From NCBI RefSeq assembly GCF_900100345.1, contig NZ_FMTT01000009.1, positions 96,464-160,463 on the forward strand: 64,000 nt of DNA, in the 5' to 3' direction. The notes beneath the pieces are model-generated. The model saw nothing but the letters and a program-made list of their open reading frames with translations. It had not been told where the DNA came from and made no database searches. Below, in pieces: positions 1 to 8,472 of the stretch (positions are counted from its first letter, which is position 1; the number at the start of each line of letters is the position of its first letter). Source of the stretch: Paenibacillus tianmuensis (GTDB taxonomy: Bacteria; Bacillota; Bacilli; Paenibacillales; NBRC-103111). A program made the translations under genes and the position numbers.

Positions 1-749
1 TCAACGGCGAGAACGTGCATACGATGCGTGGAAACAAGCTGCAAGAGTTTCGACGTCATATGCAGATGGTGTTCCAAGATCCGTACGCCTCTTTGAACCC
101 GCGGATGACGGTTGGCAAGATTATTGCCGAAGGACTCGACATTCATGGTCTTGCCGACGGTAAACAGCGCAAGCAGCGCGTTAGCGAGCTGCTTGATGCG
201 GTAGGTCTGAACGAGGAGCATGCGAGCCGCTTCCCGCACGAATTTTCGGGCGGACAGCGTCAGCGGATCGGCATTGCCCGTGCGCTGGCTATCGAGCCTC
301 AGTTCATCATCGCGGATGAGCCGATCTCCGCGCTGGACGTATCCGTTCAGGCGCAGGTCGTCAACCTGTTCAAGAAGCTGCAAAAAGAGCGCGGTCTGAC
401 CTACCTGTTCATCGCGCACGATCTTGCGATGGTGAAGCATATTTCCGACCGTATCGGCGTTATGTATCTCGGCAAGCTGGTCGAGGTAACGACCTCTGAG
501 GAGCTGTATGCGAATCCGCTGCATCCTTACACGCAATCGCTGTTGTCCGCGATCCCGATTCCGGATCCGGAGGTGGAGCGCACTCGCGAGCGGATTATTC
601 TGGAAGGCGAAATTCCAAGTCCGCTGGACCCGCCGAGCGGTTGTCCGTTCCGTACCCGCTGCCCGAAGGCGATGCCGGAATGCGCGGCAAGCATGCCGGA
701 GTTCAAGGAAGTCCAACCCGGTCACTTTACGGCCTGCCATTTATATTAA
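1..749 (+). CDS. Oligopeptide/dipeptide ABC transporter ATP-binding protein, 5'-truncated
   Basis: The reading frame is open from base 3 at the window edge, so the N-terminus including Walker A lies outside. Visible in order are the Q-loop ([12 protein letters not shown]), the ABC signature [14 protein letters not shown], Walker B ending in ADEPISALD, and the H-loop ([11 protein letters not shown]). After these comes the C-terminal extension typical of OppF/DppF-type subunits, with [13 protein letters not shown] and the cysteine-bearing [15 protein letters not shown]. It should energise peptide import at the inner face of the membrane together with a partner ATPase and two permeases, presumably encoded upstream. 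It ends just before an intrinsic terminator, so it is the last gene of its operon. Family assignment is firm; the substrate (di- or oligopeptide) cannot be told. Confidence 0.93.
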   Translation, partial: NGENVHTMRGNKLQEFRRHMQMVFQDPYASLNPRMTVGKIIAEGLDIHGLADGKQRKQRVSELLDAVGLNEEHASRFPHEFSGGQRQRIGIARALAIEPQFIIADEPISALDVSVQAQVVNLFKKLQKERGLTYLFIAHDLAMVKHISDRIGVMYLGKLVEVTTSEELYANPLHPYTQSLLSAIPIPDPEVERTRERIILEGEIPSPLDPPSGCPFRTRCPKAMPECAASMPEFKEVQPGHFTACHLY

Positions 750-755
750 CCTTCG

Positions 756-784
756 AAGCCTCTGCATGTGCAGGGGCTTTTTCA
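756..784 (+). terminator. Intrinsic terminator after the peptide ABC transporter gene
   Basis: An 11-base arm AAGCCTCTGCA pairs with TGCAGGGGCTT (one G-U pair) and is followed by a run of five T. It lies 6 bases after the transporter stop codon and separates that operon from bshC. Confidence 0.8.
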
Positions 785-820
785 CTATAATGAAATGATC
801 CGATCCGTTCGCGTCACCTT

Positions 821-849
821 TTGACGATTTCCCGGATCACGTGTAAAAT
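821..849 (+). promoter_or_regulatory. SigA-type promoter for bshC
   Basis: TTGACG at 821-826 and TAAAAT at 844-849 are separated by exactly 17 bases, giving a predicted start near 856. Because the in-frame TTG at 821 is the -35 box itself, translation of bshC cannot begin there, which supports the downstream start. Confidence 0.7.
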
Positions 850-916
850 AGTAATGCTTGTGTTAAATTACAAACCAGAAGCGACTTACATTTTAAAAGG
901 AAGGGTGGCGGGCGGA

Positions 917-2554
917 TTGCGGATAGAAATAATGCAGTGGGACTCCGGCCAACCTTTGGCAGGGGATTATTCCGACCATTTTGAAAAAATAAGCGCGTTT
1001 TTCGATTACAATCCTTCAGATGCCGACAGTTGGGAGGCGCGTGCGGCTTGGATCGACCGCGAGCGGATTCATGGAGCCGACCGCCGGCAGCTTGCGGAAA
1101 CGCTGCGACGGTACAACGAACGGGCGGGGGCTTCGCCGGAAGCGCTTCGTTCGATCGAGCTGCTAAAGGATTCCCGTACGCTGTGTATCGTAGGAGGCCA
1201 GCAGGCCAGTTTGTTTACCGGACCGCTTCTAGTTATATACAAGGCGATTACGCTGATTCGGGCGGCCCGTGAAGCTTCGGAGAAGCTGGGGCGGCCGGTG
1301 GTGCCGATATTTTGGATTGCCGGGGAGGATCATGATTTTGACGAAGTGAACCATGCGTCGGTTCTGACGACGGATCAGCAGCTCCAGAAGATCAAGCTGC
1401 AGCATCCGACCGGCTTGCGCACCTCCGTCAGCCGGACGCCAATCTCGCCGGAGCAGTGGAGCGAGGCGCTGGCTGCCCTTGAGCAGACGCTTATGCCTAC
1501 GGAGTTCAAGGAAGGGCTGATGGAAGCGCTGCGTTCGTCGACCGAGGGAGCCGTCTCCTTGACGGACAGCTTGGCGCGCCTCCTTTCCGCTTGGTTCGGA
1601 CATGACGGGCTTGTGCTGGTCGATTCGGATGACCCGGAGCTGCGGCGGCTCGAAAGCCCGATGTTCCGCCGATTGACGGAGCAAAGCGGTTCAATTAACG
1701 AAGCGCTGCTTCGGGGGCAAGACAAGCTGCGGGAAGCGGGATATGTGCCGCAAGCGGAGGTTTCCGGCAATGGTGCGAACTTATTCGTTTTCGACGAACA
1801 AGGAGAGCGCATTCTGCTTTATGCGGACGGAGAGGGCGGCTACACGGACCGCAAAGGAGAACGCCGCTTCGGCCGGGAGCAGCTTTTGCAATGGGCGGAG
1901 GAGGCCCCGGAGCGGCTGAGCAACAACGTGATGACGCGGCCTTTGATGCAGGACTATTTGTTCCCCGTACTCGGAACCGTATTGGGACCGTCGGAGATCG
2001 CTTATTGGGCGCTGACGCGCGAAGCGTTTCATACAGTGGGCATGCGGATGCCGATCGTGCTGCCGCGTCTGGGCTTCACCCTTGTGGAAGGCACGATCCA
2101 GAAAAACATGCAGAAGTACGGGCTTGCCATCGGCGACGCGCTGTACCGCTTGGATGAGAAGCAGCAAGCTTGGCTTCGGGAGCAAGACCAGCTTCAACTG
2201 GAAGCTCGCTTTGCCGAGGTGAAAGAGCAATTTCGCGCCAGCTACGAGCCGTTGATCGGAGCGATAGCGGCCATTAATCCCGGATTGCAAAAATTAGGCG
2301 AAACGAATCTGGGGAAAATTATCGAGCAAATCGATTTCTTGCAGCACAAAGCGGATGACGGCCTTCGTTCGCAGTATGAGGCAGGGCTGCGGCAATTTGC
2401 CCGCATCGGGCTTTCCGTGCTGCCTGACGGCAAGCCGCAGGAGCGGGTGTATAATCCGCTCGCGTATTTGAACAAATATGGCGACAGTTGGGTGAGGGAA
2501 CTCGTGGAAATGCCTTTGCCACTGGACGGGAAGCATCGTATATGTTACATGTAA
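917..2554 (+). CDS. bshC: Bacillithiol biosynthesis cysteine-adding enzyme BshC
   Basis: BshC is the last enzyme of bacillithiol synthesis and joins cysteine to glucosaminyl-malate in the cytoplasm. Recognisable family stretches include the N-terminal FFDYNP segment, the nucleotide-fold loop VGGQQASLFTGPL, PVFWIAGEDHDFDEVNH-like residues (here PIFWIAGEDHDFDEVNH), and RPLMQDYLFPVLGTVLGPSEIAYW in the second half. The TTG at 917 sits about 12 bases after AGGAAGGG and gives 545 residues, close to the roughly 540 of Bacillus BshC; ATG at 932 is the alternative. In Bacillus subtilis bshC lies immediately upstream of mraZ; here ahcY is inserted between them. The longer in-frame version starting at 821 is ruled out because it would begin inside the promoter. 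Confidence 0.93.
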   Translation: MRIEIMQWDSGQPLAGDYSDHFEKISAFFDYNPSDADSWEARAAWIDRERIHGADRRQLAETLRRYNERAGASPEALRSIELLKDSRTLCIVGGQQASLFTGPLLVIYKAITLIRAAREASEKLGRPVVPIFWIAGEDHDFDEVNHASVLTTDQQLQKIKLQHPTGLRTSVSRTPISPEQWSEALAALEQTLMPTEFKEGLMEALRSSTEGAVSLTDSLARLLSAWFGHDGLVLVDSDDPELRRLESPMFRRLTEQSGSINEALLRGQDKLREAGYVPQAEVSGNGANLFVFDEQGERILLYADGEGGYTDRKGERRFGREQLLQWAEEAPERLSNNVMTRPLMQDYLFPVLGTVLGPSEIAYWALTREAFHTVGMRMPIVLPRLGFTLVEGTIQKNMQKYGLAIGDALYRLDEKQQAWLREQDQLQLEARFAEVKEQFRASYEPLIGAIAAINPGLQKLGETNLGKIIEQIDFLQHKADDGLRSQYEAGLRQFARIGLSVLPDGKPQERVYNPLAYLNKYGDSWVRELVEMPLPLDGKHRICYM

Positions 2555-2592
2555 ATACGTAGAGAATTTATGATCCAAGGAGGACGTTACCG

Positions 2593-3858
2593 ATGGCAAG
2601 TACGATTGACCGCAGCATTATCCGCGACATTGCGCTCGCGCCAGAAGGACATTTGAAGATCGATTGGGTGAACGCTCATATGCCGGTGCTTAACCGCATC
2701 CGCGAGCAATTCGAGAAGGAACAGCCGTTTAAAGGGCTGAAAGTCGCCATATCGCTTCACTTGGAAGCCAAAACGGCCTATTTGGCCAAAGTGGTGCGAG
2801 CGGGCGGCGCCGAAGTAACCATTTGCGGCAGCAATCCGCTGTCCACGCAGGACGACGTGTGCGCGGCGTTGGTGGAAGACGGCATTACGGTATTTGCGAA
2901 GTACAACCCGGAGCCGAAGGAATACAAGGAGCTGTTCATCAAGACGCTCGAAACCGAGCCGGATCTGATCATTGACGACGGCGGAGATCTGGTGACCATT
3001 CTCCACTCCGAGCGCAAAGACCTTCTCAAAAACGTGCGCGGGGGCGCGGAAGAAACGACGACGGGTATTCTTCGCCTGAAATCGCTGGAGAAGGACGGTC
3101 AGCTCCAATTCCCGATGGTTGCGGTCAACGACGCCTTCAGCAAATATTTGTTCGATAATCGTTACGGTACGGGCCAATCCGTTTGGGACGGCATCAACCG
3201 GACAACGAACCTCGTCGTTGCGGGGAAAACGGTCGTCGTCGTCGGCTACGGCTGGTGCGGCAAGGGCGTGGCGATGCGCGCCAAAGGGCTCGGCGCCAAC
3301 GTCATCGTGACGGAAATCGACGCCATCAAAGCGGTTGAAGCTTACATGGACGGCTTTGCGGTGATGTCGATGAGCGAAGCGGCCAAGGTGGGCGATTTCT
3401 TCGTAACGGTAACAGGCAACCGGGACGTCATCCGCGGGGAGCACTACAAAGTCATGAAGGACGGAGCGATCTTGTCCAACGCCGGTCACTTCGACGTAGA
3501 AGTAAACAAACCGGAGCTGGAGGCCATGGCCGTATCCGTACGGACGGTTCGCCGCAACATCGAGGAGTATACGCTTCAAGACGGACGAAAGTTTTACATT
3601 TTGGCTGAGGGACGCCTTGTTAACCTGGCTGCAGGCGACGGACATCCGGCGGAAATCATGGACATGACGTTCGCGCTTCAGGCGATGTCCTTGAAGTACG
3701 TGAACGAGAACTACAAGCAAATCGGCCAGAAGGTCGTCAACGTGCCTTACGAGCTGGATGAGCAGGTAGCCCGCTTCAAGCTGGCTTCGCTCGGCATCGG
3801 TATCGACACGCTGACCGAAGAGCAAAAAGCATACTTGGACAGCTGGGTGGAGCATTAA
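2593..3858 (+). CDS. ahcY: Adenosylhomocysteinase (S-adenosylhomocysteine hydrolase)
   Basis: The enzyme splits S-adenosylhomocysteine into adenosine and homocysteine with a tightly bound NAD. The catalytic landmarks are present: SLHLEAKTAYL (substrate His), DDGGDL, EETTTG, the NDAFSKYLFDN segment with the family Lys and Asp, and the dinucleotide loop GYGWCGKG, followed by GHFDVE and LAEGRLVNL. At 421 residues it is the short form: it ends at TEEQKAYLDSWVEH and lacks the C-terminal Lys/Tyr tail of eukaryotic enzymes. GYGWxGKG with Trp is also characteristic of the archaeal/thermophile-like group. A strong AAGGAGG precedes the ATG, 38 bases after bshC, so the two are probably cotranscribed. 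Bacillus subtilis does not use this enzyme for SAH, so its presence is a lineage marker. Confidence 0.95.
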   Translation: MASTIDRSIIRDIALAPEGHLKIDWVNAHMPVLNRIREQFEKEQPFKGLKVAISLHLEAKTAYLAKVVRAGGAEVTICGSNPLSTQDDVCAALVEDGITVFAKYNPEPKEYKELFIKTLETEPDLIIDDGGDLVTILHSERKDLLKNVRGGAEETTTGILRLKSLEKDGQLQFPMVAVNDAFSKYLFDNRYGTGQSVWDGINRTTNLVVAGKTVVVVGYGWCGKGVAMRAKGLGANVIVTEIDAIKAVEAYMDGFAVMSMSEAAKVGDFFVTVTGNRDVIRGEHYKVMKDGAILSNAGHFDVEVNKPELEAMAVSVRTVRRNIEEYTLQDGRKFYILAEGRLVNLAAGDGHPAEIMDMTFALQAMSLKYVNENYKQIGQKVVNVPYELDEQVARFKLASLGIGIDTLTEEQKAYLDSWVEH

Positions 3859-3876
3859 TCCGCATCCGGCTATCGA

Positions 3877-3917
3877 ATCTCCCTTTGATGCAGAAGCGTC
3901 AAAGGGAGATTTTTTTA
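3877..3917 (+). terminator. Intrinsic terminator after ahcY
   Basis: Arms of at least 12 bases (ATCTCCCTTTGA at 3877-3888 and its exact complement at 3899-3910) enclose a 10-base loop and are followed by seven T. Confidence 0.92.
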
Positions 3918-3942
3918 GCCACGGGACAAAACAGAATAACCG

Positions 3943-3984
3943 AAAAAAATCCTGCGGTCGTCTAGGGACGAAGCAGGATTTTTG
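3943..3984. terminator. Second hairpin between ahcY and mraZ, bidirectional terminator-like
   Basis: AAAAATCCTGC pairs with GCAGGATTTTT, and within the loop TCGTC pairs with GACGA. A-rich and T-rich flanks on the two sides would let it terminate transcription from either direction. It lies just upstream of the mraZ promoter region and insulates the dcw cluster from bshC-ahcY. Confidence 0.65.
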
Positions 3985-4011
3985 GTTAGCGTGACGAATC
4001 ATAACTATACA
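3982..4011 (+). promoter_or_regulatory. Possible mraZ promoter
   Basis: TTGGTT at 3982-3987 and TATACA at 4006-4011 are separated by 18 bases. Both boxes are imperfect; the placement immediately before the MraZ repeats is the main support. Confidence 0.4.
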
Positions 4012-4036
4012 AGTGGTGGAAAGTGGGGTAAAGTGG
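4011..4036 (+). promoter_or_regulatory. MraZ operator: three AAGTGG boxes with 10-base period
   Basis: AAGTGG occurs at 4011, 4021 and 4031, exactly one helical turn apart, just upstream of the mraZ ribosome-binding site. MraZ proteins are known to repress their own operon by binding direct repeats of this type (GTGG/TGGG-like boxes, 10-bp spacing). The site overlaps the likely transcription start, fitting autorepression. Confidence 0.85.
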
Positions 4037-4057
4037 TGGGAAAGGGGGCGACGAGTG

Positions 4058-4495
4058 GTGTTCATGGGGGAGTACCAACATACCGTTGACGAAAAAGGCC
4101 GGATGATCGTGCCGGCCAAGTTTCGCGAAGCCCTGGGAACATTATTCATCGTCACTCGCGGCCTGGACCAATGTTTATTCGTTTATCCCATGAACGAGTG
4201 GGCGGTGCTGGAGCAGAAGCTCAAAGCGCTGCCACTCATGAAATCTGACGCGCGCGCCTTTACCCGGTTTTTTTTCTCCGGCGCCACCGAATGCGAGTTG
4301 GACAAGCAGGGCAGGGTCAACCTGCCGAACAATCTGATCGGGCACGCCAAGCTGGAGAAAGATTGTATCGTTATCGGCGTTTCCAATCGGGTGGAGATTT
4401 GGAGCAAGTCGATCTGGGAAAACTACTTCCAGCAATCGGAGGAATCGTTCGCCGAAATTGCGGAGAAACTGGTCGATTTTAACTTTGATCTATAA
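4058..4495 (+). CDS. mraZ: Transcriptional regulator MraZ
   Basis: A DNA-binding protein made of two AbrB-like swapped-hairpin halves. Each half carries the family signature: [20 protein letters not shown] near the N-terminus and [16 protein letters not shown] in the middle. It heads the dcw cluster and normally represses it. The chosen start is the second of two adjacent GTG codons, 9 bases after AAAGGGGG; this gives MFMGEYQH and 145 residues, the usual MraZ length. Starting further upstream would translate through the operator repeats. rsmH follows 34 bases later. Confidence 0.95.
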   Translation: MFMGEYQHTVDEKGRMIVPAKFREALGTLFIVTRGLDQCLFVYPMNEWAVLEQKLKALPLMKSDARAFTRFFFSGATECELDKQGRVNLPNNLIGHAKLEKDCIVIGVSNRVEIWSKSIWENYFQQSEESFAEIAEKLVDFNFDL

Positions 4496-4529
4496 CCCCG
4501 GGAAAAGCCGGCGTAGGAGGAGCAGCGGG

Positions 4530-5486
4530 ATGTTTCATCATGTGACCGTACTTAAGCAGGAAGCAGTGGAAGGATTACATATACAACCGGACGGCGTCTA
4601 TGTCGATTGTACGCTTGGCGGAGCGGGGCACAGCTTCGAGATCGCCTCACGCCTCGGACCGGAGGGCTTGCTTATCGCCTTCGATCAAGACGACGCGGCG
4701 CTTGCCAATGCCAGGGAGCGGCTCGCTCCGGTTATGGACCGGGTGAAGCTGATCCGCAGCAACTTTCGCTATTTGGAGCGCGAGCTTTCCCAAGTGCCGC
4801 GTGCTTTAAGAGACGGCCGTCCGCAGGTGGACGGGATTTTGTTCGATTTGGGCGTGTCGTCCCCGCAGCTCGACGAGGCAGACCGCGGCTTTAGCTACAA
4901 TCATGACGCGGAGTTGGACATGCGGATGGATCAAACGGCTCCGCTGACGGCGAAAGACATCGTCAACGATTGGTCGGAACAGGAGATTGCAAAAATTTTA
5001 TTCGAGTACGGAGAGGAAAAGTTTTCGCGCCGCATCGCAGCGACAATTGCCTCAGCTCGCGCCAAGGCTCCGGTCGAAACGACGGGTCAACTTGTCGAAC
5101 TGATCAAGGAATCGATCCCCGCAGCGGCAAGGCGTACCGGACCGCATCCGGCCAAGCGCAGCTTTCAGGCGCTGCGGATCGCCGTAAACGACGAACTTGG
5201 CGCCTTCGGGGACGCGCTGGAGCAAACCATCCGCTGTCTGGCCCCGGGAGGACGGGCTGCGGTGATTACCTTTCATTCCCTCGAAGACCGGATATGTAAA
5301 CAAACGTTTGTCAAATATGTGGCCAAGTGCACGTGTCCACCTGACTTTCCGATATGCGTGTGCGGATCTGCCGGTATCGTTAAACTGGTGAACCGCAAGC
5401 CGATTGAAGCCGGGACGGAAGAGCTCGAAGCGAATCCGCGCGCCCGCTCGGCCAAGCTGAGAATTGCGGAAAAACTGATGAACTGA
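4530..5486 (+). CDS. rsmH: 16S rRNA (cytosine(1402)-N(4))-methyltransferase RsmH
   Basis: RsmH methylates N4 of C1402 in the decoding centre of 16S rRNA using S-adenosylmethionine. The SAM-binding motif appears as [11 protein letters not shown], followed by [11 protein letters not shown], the [19 protein letters not shown] block and the late motif [15 protein letters not shown], all in the usual order. The cysteines of [14 protein letters not shown] are also family-typical. GGAGGAGCAGCGGG precedes the ATG; 318 residues is a normal length. It is the standard second gene of the dcw cluster, between mraZ and ftsL. Confidence 0.96.
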   Translation: MFHHVTVLKQEAVEGLHIQPDGVYVDCTLGGAGHSFEIASRLGPEGLLIAFDQDDAALANARERLAPVMDRVKLIRSNFRYLERELSQVPRALRDGRPQVDGILFDLGVSSPQLDEADRGFSYNHDAELDMRMDQTAPLTAKDIVNDWSEQEIAKILFEYGEEKFSRRIAATIASARAKAPVETTGQLVELIKESIPAAARRTGPHPAKRSFQALRIAVNDELGAFGDALEQTIRCLAPGGRAAVITFHSLEDRICKQTFVKYVAKCTCPPDFPICVCGSAGIVKLVNRKPIEAGTEELEANPRARSAKLRIAEKLMN

Positions 5487-5500
5487 GGGGGAAAAGCATC

Positions 5501-5950
5501 TTGCCGGCATATATTCAAGGAAATTTAGCAGTTGAACAGCGATCCGAGAACAAAGTCAAAGTCAAGGAAAGGAAAAAGATTGTCTACCGGAACAAATCGT
5601 TGCCGGTACAAGAAAAGCTGCTCTATTTGTTTACAGTTGCCGTCTGCGTCGTCGTTGCGGGTGTGATCATCTGGCGATACGCGCAAATTTACGAGATGAG
5701 CTCGAGCATTAAAAACGTTGAGCAGAAAATTGCCCAGCTGGAAGCGGAGAACAGTGTTCTCAAGCAAAAGGTGGACGCGCTCTCCGATAATCAACGGCTT
5801 GAGGAAGAAGCACGCAGCCGCGGCTTCAGCGTAGCCGATCCGAATCTGACGAAGCCCCAGGGATCGACCAAGTCTTCAGGGCAAAGCGTCGCTTCCAAAA
5901 CGCCATCAGCCGGTGGAGCCGCGTCCAAAAAAACAAAGGATCAACCCTGA
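5501..5950 (+). CDS. ftsL: Cell division protein FtsL
   Basis: A small bitopic division protein. It has a charged cytoplasmic N-terminus (about residues 1-40), one transmembrane segment (LLYLFTVAVCVVVAGVIIW, about 40-60) and an extracytoplasmic coiled coil (SSIKNVEQKIAQLEAENSVLKQKV), then a Ser/Lys/Ala-rich tail. It would assemble with DivIB and DivIC at the septum and regulate the septal PBP. Sequence conservation in this family is low, so the call rests on topology and on the position between rsmH and the division PBP. The TTG start follows GAGGGGGA at 8 bases. The 149 residues include a low-complexity tail of about 35 residues. Confidence 0.88.
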   Translation: MPAYIQGNLAVEQRSENKVKVKERKKIVYRNKSLPVQEKLLYLFTVAVCVVVAGVIIWRYAQIYEMSSSIKNVEQKIAQLEAENSVLKQKVDALSDNQRLEEEARSRGFSVADPNLTKPQGSTKSSGQSVASKTPSAGGAASKKTKDQP

Positions 5951-5979
5951 TCTGTCCGTTGGAATAGGGAGGATATACG

Positions 5980-8397
5980 ATGACAAAAAAGGTAAAATTA
6001 CGTTCGTTAATCATCGGAGGGGGATTCACCCTCCTTTTTGTTGTCCTGATCACCCGCATCTATTGGGTACAAGTCGTCGATGGCGCCAGACTGGTCACAG
6101 AGGTTAAAGAAAAATATTGGTCGAAGGAGAAGGAAATACTGCCGGTCCGCGGCAGTATTTTGGACCGGAACGGTAAGGTGCTTGCGGAAGATTCCCCGGC
6201 ATTTACGCTGGCTCTGGTTCCACGGACGATCAAAGATAACAATAATCAGGAAGAAATTGTAAAAGGCCTGGCGGCCATTTTGTCGGCCTCCGGCGATCCG
6301 TCGAACGTCACGGCGCTGGAAGACAAGATACGCAAGCGTTTGGAAACCAAGCGGGAATGGACGTCGACGGAACAGATCGAAATCCGCAACGAAGGCTGGA
6401 AGATCGACTCGGAGAAGGCCGATAAAATCAATCAATTGGTTAAAGATCTGCAATTGAAGCTGTCGGAAAAGGAAAAGGAAAAGAAAAAGGGAAAGGAAAA
6501 GGCGGTCGGCATTGTACTTCTGCCTGAGATTAAGAGGTTTTACCCGGCTGGCCAGCTTGCTGCCCATCTGATCGGCTACAGCAACAAAGAAGACAAGCCG
6601 GTGATGGGGATCGAAGCGCAGCTCGACAGCTATCTGAAAGGCGTTAAGGGCTTTCTGAATTACGAGAAAGACCGCTTTGGCGTTGAATTGACGGGTTCGC
6701 AAAGCCGATATCAGCCGGCGGTGAACGGCAGCAACGTGCAGTTGACGATCGATAAAAATATTCAGTTTTATATCGAGAGTGCGCTGCAGAAGACGTACGA
6801 CAAATGGCATCCGAAGAGCCTTACCGCGATTGCGGTCGATCCGAAGACAATGGAAATTCTCGGAATCGCGAACATGCCGACATTCAATCCCAATAAGTAT
6901 GGGGAAACGAAAAATCAGTCCGATTTCCTCAATCACGCCGTCGCCTCGCAATATGAGCCGGGATCGACCTTCAAGCTTGTCACTCTGGCTGCGGCGATAG
7001 AGGAAGGCATGTTTTTTCCGGGAGACACGTACCCGTCCGGCAGAATCATTGTTGCTGACCGCGAACTCCATGACCATAACCGCGTGGGTTGGGGCAGAAT
7101 TTCATACCTCGAAGGGTTGAAGCGTTCGAGTAACGTGGCTTTCGTGAAGCTGGGACTTGAGAAGTTGGGAACGGACAAGCTGCGGCAATATATCGACAAA
7201 TTTGGATTCGGGGCGAAAACAGGCATCGACATTGCCGGAGAAGTGGCGGGACGGGTTAGAATGCAATACGCCCCCGAGTATGCTACAGCGACATATGGAC
7301 AAGGGCTGACAACCACCATGATCCAACAAACGGCGGCATATGCTGCCATTGCGAACGGCGGTAAGCTAATGTGGCCGCATGTCATTAAGCAAATCACTAA
7401 CCCGGAAACGGGCGAAGTTGTCGAGAAGTACGACCCCAAGGTTGTTCGCGACGTCGTGTCACCGGAGACGGCCAGACAGGTTAGCGAATACTTGGAACAG
7501 GTTGTGTCCGACCAGCAAATCGGAACAGGCCGGAGGGCATATATCGAAGGCTATCGTGTGGCCGGCAAGACAGGTACGGCGAACTTCGTTCTTCCCGGCC
7601 ACGTAGGGTATGCGGAAGGTCGATGGATGGTTTCGTTCATCGGCTACGCCCCGCTTGAGGATCCGAAGATTCTGGTTGCAATTATGGCGGATGATCCCGA
7701 TCTCGGAGGCAACTATCATCTTGGGGGCGATGTAACGGCTCCGGCCTTCAAAGAGATCGTATCGCAATCGCTGCGGAAGATGGGTGTTGCGCCGAGCGTA
7801 ACTCGGGAGCAGACCTCCCAGCCGACGGAAAAAGCGTCGCAAGGCAAGATCCCGGATCTGACCAATCAGTCGTTAGACGAAGCCAAAGCGGCCATGAATA
7901 AGTTCGGCATTTCCGTCGAGCCGATCGGTCAAGGGCCGAAGGTCATCGCCCAATCTCCGCTGCCAGGTACCGAAAGCGGCGGGGCGCAGCGAATGTATGT
8001 ACTAATGCAGGAAGGCGAGGATGTTCCGGTACCTAACTTGTCCGGGAAATCACTTCGCGATGCGCTGGAGGTATGCTCCTTCCTCAAGGTACGCTGCCAA
8101 TCGACCGGTGAAGGATATGTGGCGGATCAGGCGCTGGAAGGCTCCGGCGAAGCGCGGGTGCTCACTCTGCAGCTGAAATCATATAAGGAGCTGCTGGAAA
8201 ATCCGGTGGCGAGCAAGACGGACAAATCCGACAAGTCGGATAAATCGGGCAAATCCGATCAAACGGCGAAGAAGGATTCGTCCTCGGCCAAGACTACGGG
8301 TGACAGCGGAAAGTCGGGCGCCGACAAGAAGAACACCGACTCTGTCAAGCAAAACGCAGACGGCGGGTCCAAAAAAGCAGTATCGGCGCAGCCATAG
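5980..8397 (+). CDS. pbpB: Division-specific penicillin-binding protein (PBP2B/FtsI type) with two PASTA domains
   Basis: A class B transpeptidase that crosslinks septal peptidoglycan. It has a single N-terminal membrane anchor (about residues 10-30), a dimerisation domain starting at PVRGSILDRNG, and a transpeptidase domain. The active-site motifs are S329-T-F-K332, S383-S-N385 and K530-T-G532. Two PASTA domains follow (from about 622 and about 683). The last 60 residues are an unusual Lys/Ser/Asp-rich tail (repeats of KSDKSD). A Lys/Glu-rich stretch (about 160-175) interrupts the dimerisation domain. It is the first of two paralogous PBPs; position after ftsL marks it as the division enzyme, whereas the next gene is the sporulation paralogue. 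Confidence 0.94.
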   Translation: MTKKVKLRSLIIGGGFTLLFVVLITRIYWVQVVDGARLVTEVKEKYWSKEKEILPVRGSILDRNGKVLAEDSPAFTLALVPRTIKDNNNQEEIVKGLAAILSASGDPSNVTALEDKIRKRLETKREWTSTEQIEIRNEGWKIDSEKADKINQLVKDLQLKLSEKEKEKKKGKEKAVGIVLLPEIKRFYPAGQLAAHLIGYSNKEDKPVMGIEAQLDSYLKGVKGFLNYEKDRFGVELTGSQSRYQPAVNGSNVQLTIDKNIQFYIESALQKTYDKWHPKSLTAIAVDPKTMEILGIANMPTFNPNKYGETKNQSDFLNHAVASQYEPGSTFKLVTLAAAIEEGMFFPGDTYPSGRIIVADRELHDHNRVGWGRISYLEGLKRSSNVAFVKLGLEKLGTDKLRQYIDKFGFGAKTGIDIAGEVAGRVRMQYAPEYATATYGQGLTTTMIQQTAAYAAIANGGKLMWPHVIKQITNPETGEVVEKYDPKVVRDVVSPETARQVSEYLEQVVSDQQIGTGRRAYIEGYRVAGKTGTANFVLPGHVGYAEGRWMVSFIGYAPLEDPKILVAIMADDPDLGGNYHLGGDVTAPAFKEIVSQSLRKMGVAPSVTREQTSQPTEKASQGKIPDLTNQSLDEAKAAMNKFGISVEPIGQGPKVIAQSPLPGTESGGAQRMYVLMQEGEDVPVPNLSGKSLRDALEVCSFLKVRCQSTGEGYVADQALEGSGEARVLTLQLKSYKELLENPVASKTDKSDKSDKSGKSDQTAKKDSSSAKTTGDSGKSGADKKNTDSVKQNADGGSKKAVSAQP

Positions 8398-8472
8398 CTT
8401 GTTCTAACCCCTGGTTGTCCTGAATAGGGATGATATGAAACGATTCTCTTTCAGGAAGGGGAAGGAGCGGGC

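Noticed and set aside
821..916. N-terminal extension of BshC beginning at 821
   Set aside because: The start would be the -35 hexamer TTGACG of the promoter, and the added residues do not match BshC.
2587..4155. 522-codon reverse-strand open frame across ahcY and mraZ
   Set aside because: It is antisense to two genes with clear family motifs, passes through two terminators and has no recognisable domain; high GC coding bias on the forward strand explains it.
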